A stretch of 6,516 bases of DNA from an uncultured Phascolarctobacterium sp. (GTDB lineage Bacteria > Bacillota > Negativicutes > Acidaminococcales > Acidaminococcaceae), in assembly GCA_946002345.1 (NCBI GenBank), contig CAMFZA010000098.1, positions 1 through 6,516 on the forward strand, in the 5' to 3' direction. A model generated the notes under the pieces. That model saw only the letters and a list, made by a program, of their open reading frames with translations, was not told the DNA's origin and did no database searches. Both the position numbers and the translations under genes were made by a program. The first letter of the stretch is position 1. Each line of letters starts with the position of its first letter. Of the stretch, positions 1 through 4,799 are shown in pieces.

Positions 1-75
1 AGTTGCTGCAAACAAATCACCAGCACCTGCATAGATAGCACAAGCAAAAGCAATTGCATATAAAATACTTTTCAT
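1..75 (-). CDS. N-terminus of a small protein with hydrophobic leader (partial)
   Basis: Only the first 25 codons lie in the window; the gene runs off the left edge. The visible residues read MKSILYAIAFACAIYAGAGD followed by LFAAT: one lysine, then an almost unbroken hydrophobic stretch. This could be a signal peptide (a cut after a small residue such as Ala is possible) or the first membrane helix of a small membrane protein. The start is well supported. AGGTGGTGAT at 80-89 (minus strand) matches the ideal SD AGGAGGTGAT at nine of ten positions with good spacing, an in-frame stop lies just upstream, and a near-consensus promoter lies at 112-140. I do not recognise the family, and nothing visible gives a function. 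Confidence 0.65.
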   Translation of the reverse strand, partial: MKSILYAIAFACAIYAGAGDLFAAT

Positions 76-111
76 ATCTATCACCACCTAAATGAATTTC
101 TGTTTGATTAT

Positions 112-140
112 ATGATAATACTAGTGGTGAATTTTGTCAA
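112..140 (-). promoter_or_regulatory. Sigma-A type promoter for the gene at 1-75
   Basis: Read on the minus strand, TTGACA (135-140) is followed by a 17-base spacer and TATCAT (112-117), giving six of six and five of six matches at the ideal spacing. Transcription would start near 105, leaving a leader of about 30 bases. The spacer contains CTAG, and the -10 region continues as TATCATAT. The promoter at 3301-3329 has both at the same positions. Confidence 0.8.
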
Positions 141-177
141 TAGAATTTAGAATTAATGTTTGTTTACTTAGAATTAA

Positions 178-268
178 TACGAACAAGAAAAACGATATCT
201 TGTGTACTTCACAAAATGTTCGTACTAAAAATTGTGGCGAACAAGCTAGATTACAGTGTTTTTTGTTC
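178..268. repeat. Cluster of four GAACA/TGTTC boxes upstream of the promoter at 112-140
   Basis: Short boxes recur in alternating orientation in AT-rich non-coding DNA: CGAACAAG at 180-187, TGTTCG at 217-222, CGAACAAG at 238-245 and TTGTTC at 263-268. TACGAACA (178-185) and TGTTCGTA (217-224) form an 8-bp inverted repeat. TGTTCG/CGAACA (217-243) form another with a 15-base gap. TTGTG/CACAA (200-214) makes a small hairpin inside. The cluster lies behind the -35 of the leftward gene and after the terminator of the gene at 319-657, so it may be a regulator binding region for the former. Chance in AT-rich sequence is not excluded. Confidence 0.3.
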
Positions 269-279
269 AAAATTTTTTT

Positions 280-312
280 GCAAAAAAATACCGAAGCTTG
301 TGCTTCGGTAAA
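280..312 (-). terminator. Rho-independent terminator of the gene at 319-657
   Basis: TACCGAAGC (289-297) and GCTTCGGTA (302-310) form a perfect 9-bp stem around a four-base loop. On the minus strand this is followed at once by a run of seven T (complement of 282-288). It sits seven bases past the stop codon of the 112-residue gene and separates it from the downstream leftward gene. Confidence 0.88.
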
Positions 313-318
313 ATTTGG

Positions 319-657
319 TCAGTTTTTATTCTTTTTGACTTCTTCCAGCTTGTTCTTCATCCAGTCGATCATGGCTAATTTACCAAAATCGTGCCAGGTT
401 GCGCAGTCACTGTTTTTGGCAATGTATTCATTCCATTTTTCCTGATTAACATTTTCGACTTCCATCAAGTTCATGATGCCAAAGCCGCTACGCCAAATCA
501 TATCATCCATGGAAGTGAATTTGCTGTTTTCCTGTAAAAATTTAGGATTGAACAGCTCTTGAAAGGTGATTCTGCTCATCATCTGACCAAGCTCCTTGTC
601 AGAGGTGAATTTTGCCATATAGCCCTTAAAGGTTTTATCTAATTCCTTGTGATTCAT
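319..657 (-). CDS. Conserved-looking small soluble protein of unknown function, 112 aa
   Basis: I do not recognise this protein. It is short, charged and mainly helical in appearance, with no signal peptide or membrane segment. It has four tryptophans (in the segments DMIWRSG, EKWNEY, ATWHDF and IDWMKN), one cysteine, and a lysine-rich C-terminal tail (residues 102-112) that looks like an amphipathic helix end. The start is well supported by TGGAGG at 665-670 with seven bases to the ATG, preceded by a promoter at 688-717. A strong terminator follows the stop, so it is transcribed alone. It is divergent from the Rrf2-led operon, with about 190 bases between the two starts. Complete signals on both sides and good coding character argue that it is a real gene; the function is open. 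Confidence 0.8.
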   Translation of the reverse strand: MNHKELDKTFKGYMAKFTSDKELGQMMSRITFQELFNPKFLQENSKFTSMDDMIWRSGFGIMNLMEVENVNQEKWNEYIAKNSDCATWHDFGKLAMIDWMKNKLEEVKKNKN

Positions 658-687
658 GCCGGTGCCTCCAAATTTCGATATATTACT

Positions 688-717
688 ATTTTAACACAAA
701 ATCCCTTGCTGTGTCAG
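688..717 (-). promoter_or_regulatory. Promoter for the 112-aa gene
   Basis: On the minus strand CTGACA (712-717) and TAAAAT (688-693) each match the consensus at five of six positions and are separated by 18 bases. The -35 lies inside an imperfect dyad (GTGT-GCTG-ACAC, around 709-720) that could be an operator half-site pair, but the case is weak. Confidence 0.6.
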
Positions 718-792
718 CACACTTTAGCATTTATTTATGCCTTGAAAACTGTAAATTATCTGCAACAAAGAGGCTTAGTAAGTCAGAAGAGA

Positions 793-821
793 TTGAAATC
801 CTAGTTATTTCATAGTAAAAT
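793..821 (+). promoter_or_regulatory. Promoter of the Rrf2-led operon
   Basis: TTGAAA (793-798), a 17-base spacer and TAAAAT (816-821) make a good vegetative promoter, with a start point near 828. This places the ATG codons at 823 and 829 at or before the transcript start and supports translation from 850. The spacer holds an imperfect dyad, CTA-N9-TAG (801-815), between the promoter boxes. That is where an autorepressing Rrf2 protein would be expected to bind, though the match to any known Rrf2 box is not established. Confidence 0.75.
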
Positions 822-849
822 AATGTCCATGAGAAAGGTTGTGACACGC

Positions 850-1275
850 ATGAGAATTTCTACCAAAGGACGTTATGCCCTGCGGTTGATGCTGGATTTG
901 GCCATGAATGGTGGTGAGGGTTATATATCCCTCAAGGCAGTGGCAAAAAGACAGGAGATTTCCGATAAATATTTAGAGCAAATTATTCATCGCTTGAGCC
1001 GGAAGGGTCTTGTGGAAAGTGCTCGTGGTGCTCAGGGTGGCTATCGCTTGGCGCGGCCCGCAGCCCTGTATAGCGTGGGTGAAATTTTGCGCACAGTGGA
1101 GGGTAGCTTAGCTCCTGTTTCGTGCTTGGATTGTGCTACTCCTTGTGATAAAATTGAGTCCTGCTTAACTATTGGGCTGTATAAAAAAATTCAAGATGCT
1201 GTTGATGGAGTTGTGGATAACACATCTCTTGCTGATATTATCAATGAGTATTGGGCAAAGCATCCTGATAAATGA
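850..1275 (+). CDS. Rrf2/IscR-family transcriptional regulator
   Basis: This is a 141-residue winged helix-turn-helix regulator of the Rrf2 family, the usual length. It opens with MRISTKGRYALRLMLDLA, typical of the family. The helix-turn-helix region follows at about residues 28-55, including YLEQ with Glu43, the residue that reads the binding site in E. coli IscR. The wing is RGAQGGYRL (59-67). A cysteine cluster at Cys92, Cys95, Cys99 and Cys105 precedes the dimerisation helix LTIGLYKKI. Cys92, Cys99 and Cys105 lie close to the three [2Fe-2S] ligands of IscR (92, 98, 104), so cluster binding is likely but the spacing differs. The start at 850 was chosen because upstream ATGs (823, 829) lack an SD and fall at the promoter; AAAGG at 834-838 is a modest SD. 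The gene leads a four-gene operon and probably autoregulates it. No iscS or suf gene is adjacent. Confidence 0.92.
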   Translation: MRISTKGRYALRLMLDLAMNGGEGYISLKAVAKRQEISDKYLEQIIHRLSRKGLVESARGAQGGYRLARPAALYSVGEILRTVEGSLAPVSCLDCATPCDKIESCLTIGLYKKIQDAVDGVVDNTSLADIINEYWAKHPDK

Positions 1276-1292
1276 ATGAAGGAGAGTAAAAG

Positions 1293-1871
1293 ATGTTAAC
1301 AAGAGAAGAAGCTTGGAATTTGCTAAGAGAATACAATAAGGAGCCCTTTCACCTGCGCCATGCGCTGACTGTTGAAGGTATTATGCGTTATTTTGCGAAG
1401 GAGCTTGGCTATGCTGATGAGGTGGAATACTGGGGTATTGTGGGACTTTTGCATGACCTTGATTTTGAGAAATTTCCGGAACAGCATTGCGTGAAGAGTC
1501 AGGAGCTCATGCGTCAGCATGGTGTGGATGAAAGCATCATCCGTGCCACGGCCAGCCACGGTTGGGGCCTGTCCGAAGCTAATATCAAGCCGGAGCATCA
1601 AATGGAAAAGGTGCTTTTCGCTATCGATGAGTTGTCCGGACTTATTGGAGCTGCTGCTTTGATGCGCCCTTCTAAGAGTGTGCAGGATATGGAACTTAAA
1701 TCCTTAAAGAAAAAATTCAAGGATAAAAAATTCGCTGCCGGCTGCAGTCGTGATGTCATTAAGACCGGTGCCGAAGAGCTTGGCTGGGAGTTGGATGAGC
1801 TTTTAGAAAAAACCATGGTGGCTATGCGTGTGGACGAGGAGGCCATCAATACTGCTTGTGAGGCCTTGTAA
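1293..1871 (+). CDS. HD-superfamily hydrolase (COG2316-like), 192 aa
   Basis: This is a single-domain HD phosphohydrolase. The metal-binding residues are visible in order: His23 (HLRHALTVE), His54-Asp55 (GLLHDLDFE), His89 (ATASHGWG) and Asp112 (FAIDELSGL). The C-terminal half, with DELSGLIGAAALMRPSK and a lysine-rich KSLKKKFKDKKFAAG segment, resembles the group described as predicted HD-superfamily hydrolases (COG2316), recognised from memory rather than searched. The family hydrolyses phosphate esters of nucleotides or related compounds, but the substrate of this branch is unknown. AAGGAG at 1279-1284 with eight bases to ATG fixes the start. It begins 17 bases after the regulator gene and ends 15 bases before the tautomerase, so it is firmly inside the operon. 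No signal peptide or membrane segment is seen, so it is cytoplasmic. Confidence 0.88.
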   Translation: MLTREEAWNLLREYNKEPFHLRHALTVEGIMRYFAKELGYADEVEYWGIVGLLHDLDFEKFPEQHCVKSQELMRQHGVDESIIRATASHGWGLSEANIKPEHQMEKVLFAIDELSGLIGAAALMRPSKSVQDMELKSLKKKFKDKKFAAGCSRDVIKTGAEELGWELDELLEKTMVAMRVDEEAINTACEAL

Positions 1872-1886
1872 ATAGGAGGTGTGAGG

Positions 1887-2093
1887 ATGCCCTATGTAAA
1901 TATTAAGATTACTCGCGAAGGGAATGTGACTCCTGAGCAAAAGCGCCAGCTTATTGAAGGCGCAACCAATCTTTTACACGATGTTTTAGGAAAGAACAAG
2001 GCTACCACTGTAGTAGTCATTGATGAGGTGGATACCGATAATTGGGGTATTGGCGGCGTCCCCGTAACGGAAATTAGAAAACAAAAGAAATAA
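1887..2093 (+). CDS. 4-oxalocrotonate tautomerase family protein (DmpI-like)
   Basis: This is a 68-residue protein of the tautomerase superfamily, whose members use an N-terminal proline as catalytic base after methionine removal. The ATG at 1887 is chosen over the GTG at 1881 because it puts proline at position 2 (MPYVNIKI). It also lies seven bases after a strong AGGAGG (1874-1879). The beta-alpha-beta layout is clear: PYVNIKIT strand, a helix from PEQKRQLIEG to about LLHDVL, the TTVVVIDEV strand, and NWGIGG before the C-terminal VTEIRKQKK. Against Pseudomonas 4-OT, the NWGIGG tryptophan aligns with Phe50. The positions of Arg11 and Arg39 appear to hold Asn and Val, so classical 2-hydroxymuconate activity is doubtful. 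Small homo-oligomers are typical. No aromatic degradation genes are nearby; the neighbours are an HD hydrolase and a thioesterase. Confidence 0.88.
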   Translation: MPYVNIKITREGNVTPEQKRQLIEGATNLLHDVLGKNKATTVVVIDEVDTDNWGIGGVPVTEIRKQKK

Positions 2094-2152
2094 ATGAAAA
2101 GTAAGAGCACCACCTAGTATCTCAATCTTGTGTCCCAGAGAGGTGTGCCTGA

Positions 2153-2584
2153 ATGACAAACGATGAAATTAGAGATTATTTGAACGAACGCTGCTTGGCT
2201 AATGAGTTTGCTAAAAACTGTGGCATGCACATTGATGAGGTCAAAAAGCCCCATATAGTCATGTCCATGCCTATAACTAAGGCTCTGACAAATATTTACG
2301 GAATTGCTCACGGTGGCTCCTTGTCTACATTGGCAGATACCTGCATTGGCCTTACCTGCTTTGTTTATGGCAAGCGAGTTGTAACCGTGGATATGACCAT
2401 GAACTTTTTAAAGGGACTGTGTGAGGGTGAGCGTGCTATAGCCACTTCGACCATACTTCATCACGGACGTACAACCTTTATGGGTGAAGCGACAATCACC
2501 AATGAACAGGGAGAATTGATGGCTAAATGTAGCGGCACCTTCTTTGTAATCGCTGATAATCCTGACTTGTCTGAGCATTGGTAA
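2153..2584 (+). CDS. PaaI-type hotdog-fold thioesterase, 143 aa
   Basis: This single-domain hotdog thioesterase probably hydrolyses an acyl- or aryl-CoA in the cytoplasm. The signature loop and central helix read NIYGIAHGGSLSTLADTC (47-64), with the conserved Asn47, His53-Gly54-Gly55 and Asp62, the last matching the catalytic Asp of PaaI. The following strands VTVDMTMNFLKG and GEATITNEQGELMAKCSGTF are typical of the fold, and the length is normal. The start is supported by AGAGAGGTG at 2136-2144, eight bases from ATG. It lies 59 bases after the tautomerase with no terminator between, so it probably ends the Rrf2-led operon; a strong hairpin follows right after its stop. The physiological substrate is not shown. 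In this context release of CoA from a dead-end thioester is plausible, but this is inference. Confidence 0.9.
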   Translation: MTNDEIRDYLNERCLANEFAKNCGMHIDEVKKPHIVMSMPITKALTNIYGIAHGGSLSTLADTCIGLTCFVYGKRVVTVDMTMNFLKGLCEGERAIATSTILHHGRTTFMGEATITNEQGELMAKCSGTFFVIADNPDLSEHW

Positions 2585-2627
2585 AAAATAACAACCCCTC
2601 TCGTATATCGAGAGGGGTTGCATGTTT
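2585..2627. terminator. Bidirectional terminator between convergent genes
   Basis: CAACCCCTCTCG (2592-2603) pairs perfectly with its complement (2609-2620) around a five-base loop: a 12-bp stem beginning eight bases after the thioesterase stop. On the minus strand the stem is followed by TTATTTTTTAC, a good U run for the gene at 2644-3210. On the plus strand the tail (CATGTTTTAG) is weaker but probably adequate. Confidence 0.88.
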
Positions 2628-2643
2628 TAGAACTTATAATGTG

Positions 2644-3210
2644 TTATCTTTTTTTGAAGCCGCATTTGGGGCATACACCATTTTCGTCCAGAGCAATGCC
2701 GCACAGCGGGCAGCGAGCAACAGTTTCTTTAACAGCATATTCTTCGGAAGCCACGTTGACACCGCTGGTGAAGGTGATTTTAGCGATGTTTAGCTTGTCC
2801 TTCAAAAGCTCGTAAACCATTTTAATCATGCCTTCTACGGTCATGGTTTCTTTGGTAACTACGATGCGGCAGTCAGGATAAGCGGTGCACAGCTCGTTAG
2901 AGAAGGCTGCACCCTTCATGGTGTTTTGGGGATGACCATTTTTAATGCCCTGCTTTTCGTAAACATCGAGGATGGCAGGCAGCAGCGGGTCGTCCTGACG
3001 GAGTACGAGAGCATGGTCAAAATTCTTTAATACTTCCCAAGCAGTTTTTTGAATTTCGTTGCAGGGAAATACCATGTTGACACCTGCGTTCACGGTGTCC
3101 TCAACCTCAATGGTCAGGGTGCCGGTGTGGCCGTGCAGGTATTGGGCTTCGCCTTTAAACCCATAAAAACGGTGAGCATACTGTAAATCGAATGTGGTTT
3201 GACTTCTCAT
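2644..3210 (-). CDS. PTPS/QueD-family protein with C-terminal zinc ribbon, catalytic Cys absent
   Basis: This 188-residue protein belongs to the 6-pyruvoyl-tetrahydropterin synthase / 6-carboxy-tetrahydropterin synthase family. The three zinc-binding histidines are visible as His13 (YAHRF) and His26/His28 (LHGHTG). FDHALVL (64-70) matches the Asp-His dyad, and TVEGMIKMVYELL (124-136) carries the family Glu126. In QueD the catalytic cysteine lies four residues before the first His of HGH; here that position is Ala22, with Glu21 beside it. A Cys (Cys50) sits in MVFPCNEIQ, where the family usually has DF. The last 22 residues form a zinc ribbon, CPLCG-X8-CPKCG (Cys167, 170, 180, 183), not part of normal QueD and making the protein longer. 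The start at 3210 has GAGG at 3219-3222 eight bases away; a TTG-initiated extension to 3258 is rejected because that TTG is a -35 box. Reaction unknown; no other queuosine or folate gene is adjacent. Confidence 0.85.
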   Translation of the reverse strand: MRSQTTFDLQYAHRFYGFKGEAQYLHGHTGTLTIEVEDTVNAGVNMVFPCNEIQKTAWEVLKNFDHALVLRQDDPLLPAILDVYEKQGIKNGHPQNTMKGAAFSNELCTAYPDCRIVVTKETMTVEGMIKMVYELLKDKLNIAKITFTSGVNVASEEYAVKETVARCPLCGIALDENGVCPKCGFKKR

Positions 3211-3229
3211 TTCCTTGACCTCATTTCCC

Positions 3230-3258
3230 AATATATTTCTGAACGCTATCCGCGTCAA
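3230..3258 (-). promoter_or_regulatory. Proximal promoter of the PTPS-family gene
   Basis: On the minus strand TTGACG (3253-3258), a 17-base spacer and TATATT (3230-3235) form a good promoter. Its start point would be near 3223, only a few bases before the SD at 3219-3222. This promoter explains the TTG at 3256-3258, which would otherwise allow a longer reading frame. Confidence 0.55.
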
Positions 3259-3300
3259 CCGCCTTGACTATACCTAAATGGATAATCTTTATTTATTAAT

Positions 3301-3329
3301 ATGATATATCTAGACTGCGGTTTTGTCAA
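3301..3329 (-). promoter_or_regulatory. Distal promoter of the PTPS-family gene
   Basis: On the minus strand TTGACA (3324-3329) and TATCAT (3301-3306) are separated by exactly 17 bases, which makes a strong vegetative promoter. The start point would be near 3294, giving a leader of about 84 bases that runs through the proximal promoter. It shares TTGACAAAA, a CTAG at the same spacer position and TATCATAT with the promoter at 112-140. Confidence 0.75.
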
Positions 3330-3383
3330 GAGATTTTTGAGAAAAGTTACTAATAAAAGTAATTATGCAGATTGAGCCGAGTT

Positions 3384-3398
3384 TTAACAAGTTGTTAA
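3384..3398. promoter_or_regulatory. Perfect 15-bp palindrome TTAACAA-G-TTGTTAA
   Basis: TTAACAA (3384-3390) and TTGTTAA (3392-3398) are exact complements around one G. The palindrome lies between the facilitator terminator (3405-3453) and the distal promoter at 3301-3329, about 95 bases upstream of that promoter's start. No U run follows the short AT-rich stem, so an operator is more likely than a terminator. The arms are those of a Rex site but in reversed order and with the wrong spacing. Confidence 0.4.
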
Positions 3399-3404
3399 CT
3401 AATG

Positions 3405-3453
3405 GGCATGCAAAAAGCACTACTTTAGGTGATGAGCCTAAAGTAGTGCTTTT
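3405..3453 (-). terminator. Terminator of the facilitator gene; copy 1 of an inverted terminator repeat
   Basis: On the minus strand AAAAGCACTACTTTAGG (3437-3453) pairs over 17 bp with its perfect complement (3413-3429) around a seven-base loop (3430-3436). The descending arm ends in TTTTT followed by GCATGCC. It begins 11 bases after the transporter stop. Apart from the loop it is nearly the same as the terminator at 6180-6228, which lies in the opposite orientation: three differences in 42 positions by hand alignment. Confidence 0.93.
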
Positions 3454-3464
3454 CTTATGTATAT

Positions 3465-4646
3465 TTACTTTTGCAAATCCTTAGGGATAGGTATGCGTGT
3501 AGCAACAAGGGCCGCTACAATGGGTAGCCAAACTAAAAGCTGCATCACAAAGGGCAAGCCGTAGGTATCAGCCAGATATCCCAAAATCGTAACACCAAAG
3601 CCACCCAAGCCTACGCTAAAGCCAATTGTTAGGCCTGAAGCCATACCCACATTATTGGGCATCATGCACTGAGCCAGAATAATCGTGGTGGCAAAGGAGC
3701 CAATAATGCAAAAGCCAGCGGTGACTACCGCTGCCATAGCCAGCCAGGGCGTGGTGGCCACGGTAACAGCATAAATTGCAGGAATGCTGCAGGCGATGGA
3801 GCCCAAGAGAATTTTGCGTGCCCCTAACCTGTCGCTGAGCACAGAACCCACATAGGTGCCTGCCACACCGCCTAGCAAGAAGCCCGATACCAAACTGCTG
3901 GCAAAAACAGGCTCAAAATTACGGAACTTCATATAGAAGATGGGCATGTAAGTGGATATGCCCACATGGATGGAAGAGCGCATAAAAATATAGAATAAAA
4001 TCAAGAAGAGACCAAAATAAGAAAGCCTTTCTGCTGTTCCCTTGGCCATCTTTTGCGCCTGCTGTGCCGCATGTTCCACATTGGCACGCTCATAGGCGCC
4101 CATGCTCTTGGTCATCAAGCCAAAAACCAAAAGACCCGGCAGCACGAAATACACCGTATTATGGATGCCGCCGTCAAGGCTCATGAGAAAGGTCATCAAA
4201 ATGGAGCCCACCGCCATGCCTGCATTGCCACCCAAGGAAAAGATGCCCATGTTTTGCGTGCGGTTGGAATCATCGCTTAAAAAGTTGACTGTTTTGGAGG
4301 CTTGGGGGTGATAAGTGGCGCTGGCTAAGCTGATGGTAACAACGGTGCATAAGAGCAGGGTGTAGGTGGAAACCCAGCCTACGAAGGCGAAGCCTGCCCC
4401 CGCCATGGCGGCGCAGACGGGCAAAAGCTTAGGCATAGAGCGTTTATCGGTAAGATAACCAAAGGCTGGTTGAATCACAGAGGACATAATGTTTTGCACC
4501 AAGACAATGGAAGCCAGCTGCGAATAGCTCAAGCTGAACATTTCTTTAAGCTGTGGCAGTACTATGGGCAGTGCACCCGCCTGCATATCGGTAACCAAAT
4601 GGCCTAAGGCTAAAGCTAAAATTGGTAAGAAAGCACGTTTTGACAT
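3465..4646 (-). CDS. Major facilitator superfamily transporter, Fsr-like
   Basis: This 393-residue protein has about twelve hydrophobic segments, a central charged loop (about residues 183-207, ending in KMAKGTAER) and short termini, as normal for a 12-helix MFS pump. The loop between helices 2 and 3 carries a motif A-like GYLTDKRSMPK (63-73), echoed in the second half by SDRLGARK (271-278). The stretch TYHPQASK (111-118), followed by FSLGGNAGMAVGS (136-148), resembles the fosmidomycin-resistance protein Fsr and relatives. Drug or small-metabolite efflux by proton exchange is therefore the likeliest role; the actual substrate cannot be read from the sequence. GAGGAG (4653-4658), six bases from the ATG, and the promoter at 4693-4721 fix the start. 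It is transcribed alone and divergent from the NhaC-family gene, with a strong terminator after its stop. Confidence 0.88.
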   Translation of the reverse strand: MSKRAFLPILALALGHLVTDMQAGALPIVLPQLKEMFSLSYSQLASIVLVQNIMSSVIQPAFGYLTDKRSMPKLLPVCAAMAGAGFAFVGWVSTYTLLLCTVVTISLASATYHPQASKTVNFLSDDSNRTQNMGIFSLGGNAGMAVGSILMTFLMSLDGGIHNTVYFVLPGLLVFGLMTKSMGAYERANVEHAAQQAQKMAKGTAERLSYFGLFLILFYIFMRSSIHVGISTYMPIFYMKFRNFEPVFASSLVSGFLLGGVAGTYVGSVLSDRLGARKILLGSIACSIPAIYAVTVATTPWLAMAAVVTAGFCIIGSFATTIILAQCMMPNNVGMASGLTIGFSVGLGGFGVTILGYLADTYGLPFVMQLLVWLPIVAALVATRIPIPKDLQK

Positions 4647-4692
4647 ATAAATCTCCTCAAATTAAGATTGGTTTCGCAGAATGTTTGCATCT

Positions 4693-4721
4693 ATTATAAC
4701 CCTCATAGAGTTTTTAAGCAA
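4693..4721 (-). promoter_or_regulatory. Promoter of the facilitator gene
   Basis: On the minus strand TTGCTT (4716-4721), a 17-base spacer and a perfect TATAAT (4693-4698) lie about 40 bases upstream of the start codon, giving a start point near 4686. The weak -35 suggests moderate strength or help from an activator. Confidence 0.7.
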
Positions 4722-4751
4722 TGGAGCTTGGAGAAAGAAAGGCATACTGGT

Positions 4752-4772
4752 TACATTGAAACACCTAATGTA
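4752..4772. promoter_or_regulatory. Candidate operator TACATT-N9-AATGTA between divergent promoters
   Basis: TACATT (4752-4757) and AATGTA (4767-4772) are exact complements separated by nine bases: a 21-bp interrupted dyad suited to a dimeric helix-turn-helix protein. It lies between the two divergent promoters, about 30 bases behind the facilitator -35 and 21 bases behind the antiporter -35, so one bound protein could affect both. No regulator gene is adjacent. Confidence 0.4.
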
Positions 4773-4778
4773 CTTATA

Positions 4779-4799
4779 ATTGCAGGGTTTTCATTGCAG
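4779..4799 (+). repeat. Direct repeat ATTGCAG x2 at the antiporter -35
   Basis: ATTGCAG occurs at 4779-4785 and again at 4793-4799. The starts are 14 bases apart, and the second copy contains the -35 hexamer of the antiporter promoter. Two half-sites in tandem at a -35 would suit regulator binding, but seven-base repeats can arise by chance. Confidence 0.3.

Noticed and set aside
180..222. LexA (SOS) box built from CGAAC and GTTCG
   Set aside because: The Bacillota LexA site needs four bases between the arms; here they are 33 bases apart.
134..445. Plus-strand reading frame of 103 codons
   Set aside because: It runs across a promoter, the box cluster, a terminator and the antisense of a well-supported gene, has no SD, and reads as low-quality protein.
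823..849. Longer start for the Rrf2 regulator at ATG 823 or 829
   Set aside because: Neither has an SD, both sit at or before the likely transcript start of the promoter at 793-821, and the family begins with MRISTKGRYA at 850.
1323..1849. Minus-strand frames inside the HD hydrolase gene
   Set aside because: They lack an SD and a promoter and lie opposite a well-supported gene.
3211..3258. N-terminal extension of the PTPS-family protein from a TTG codon
   Set aside because: That TTG is part of a TTGACG -35 box with a 17-base spacer to TATATT, while ATG 3210 has a proper SD and gives a normal family N-terminus.
3211..3294. preQ1 riboswitch before the PTPS-family gene
   Set aside because: No match to the compact C-rich loop and A-rich tail pseudoknot of preQ1-I can be seen around the SD.
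3384..3398. Rex operator
   Set aside because: Rex sites read TTGTTAA-N4-TTAACAA; here the arms are in reverse order and separated by one base.
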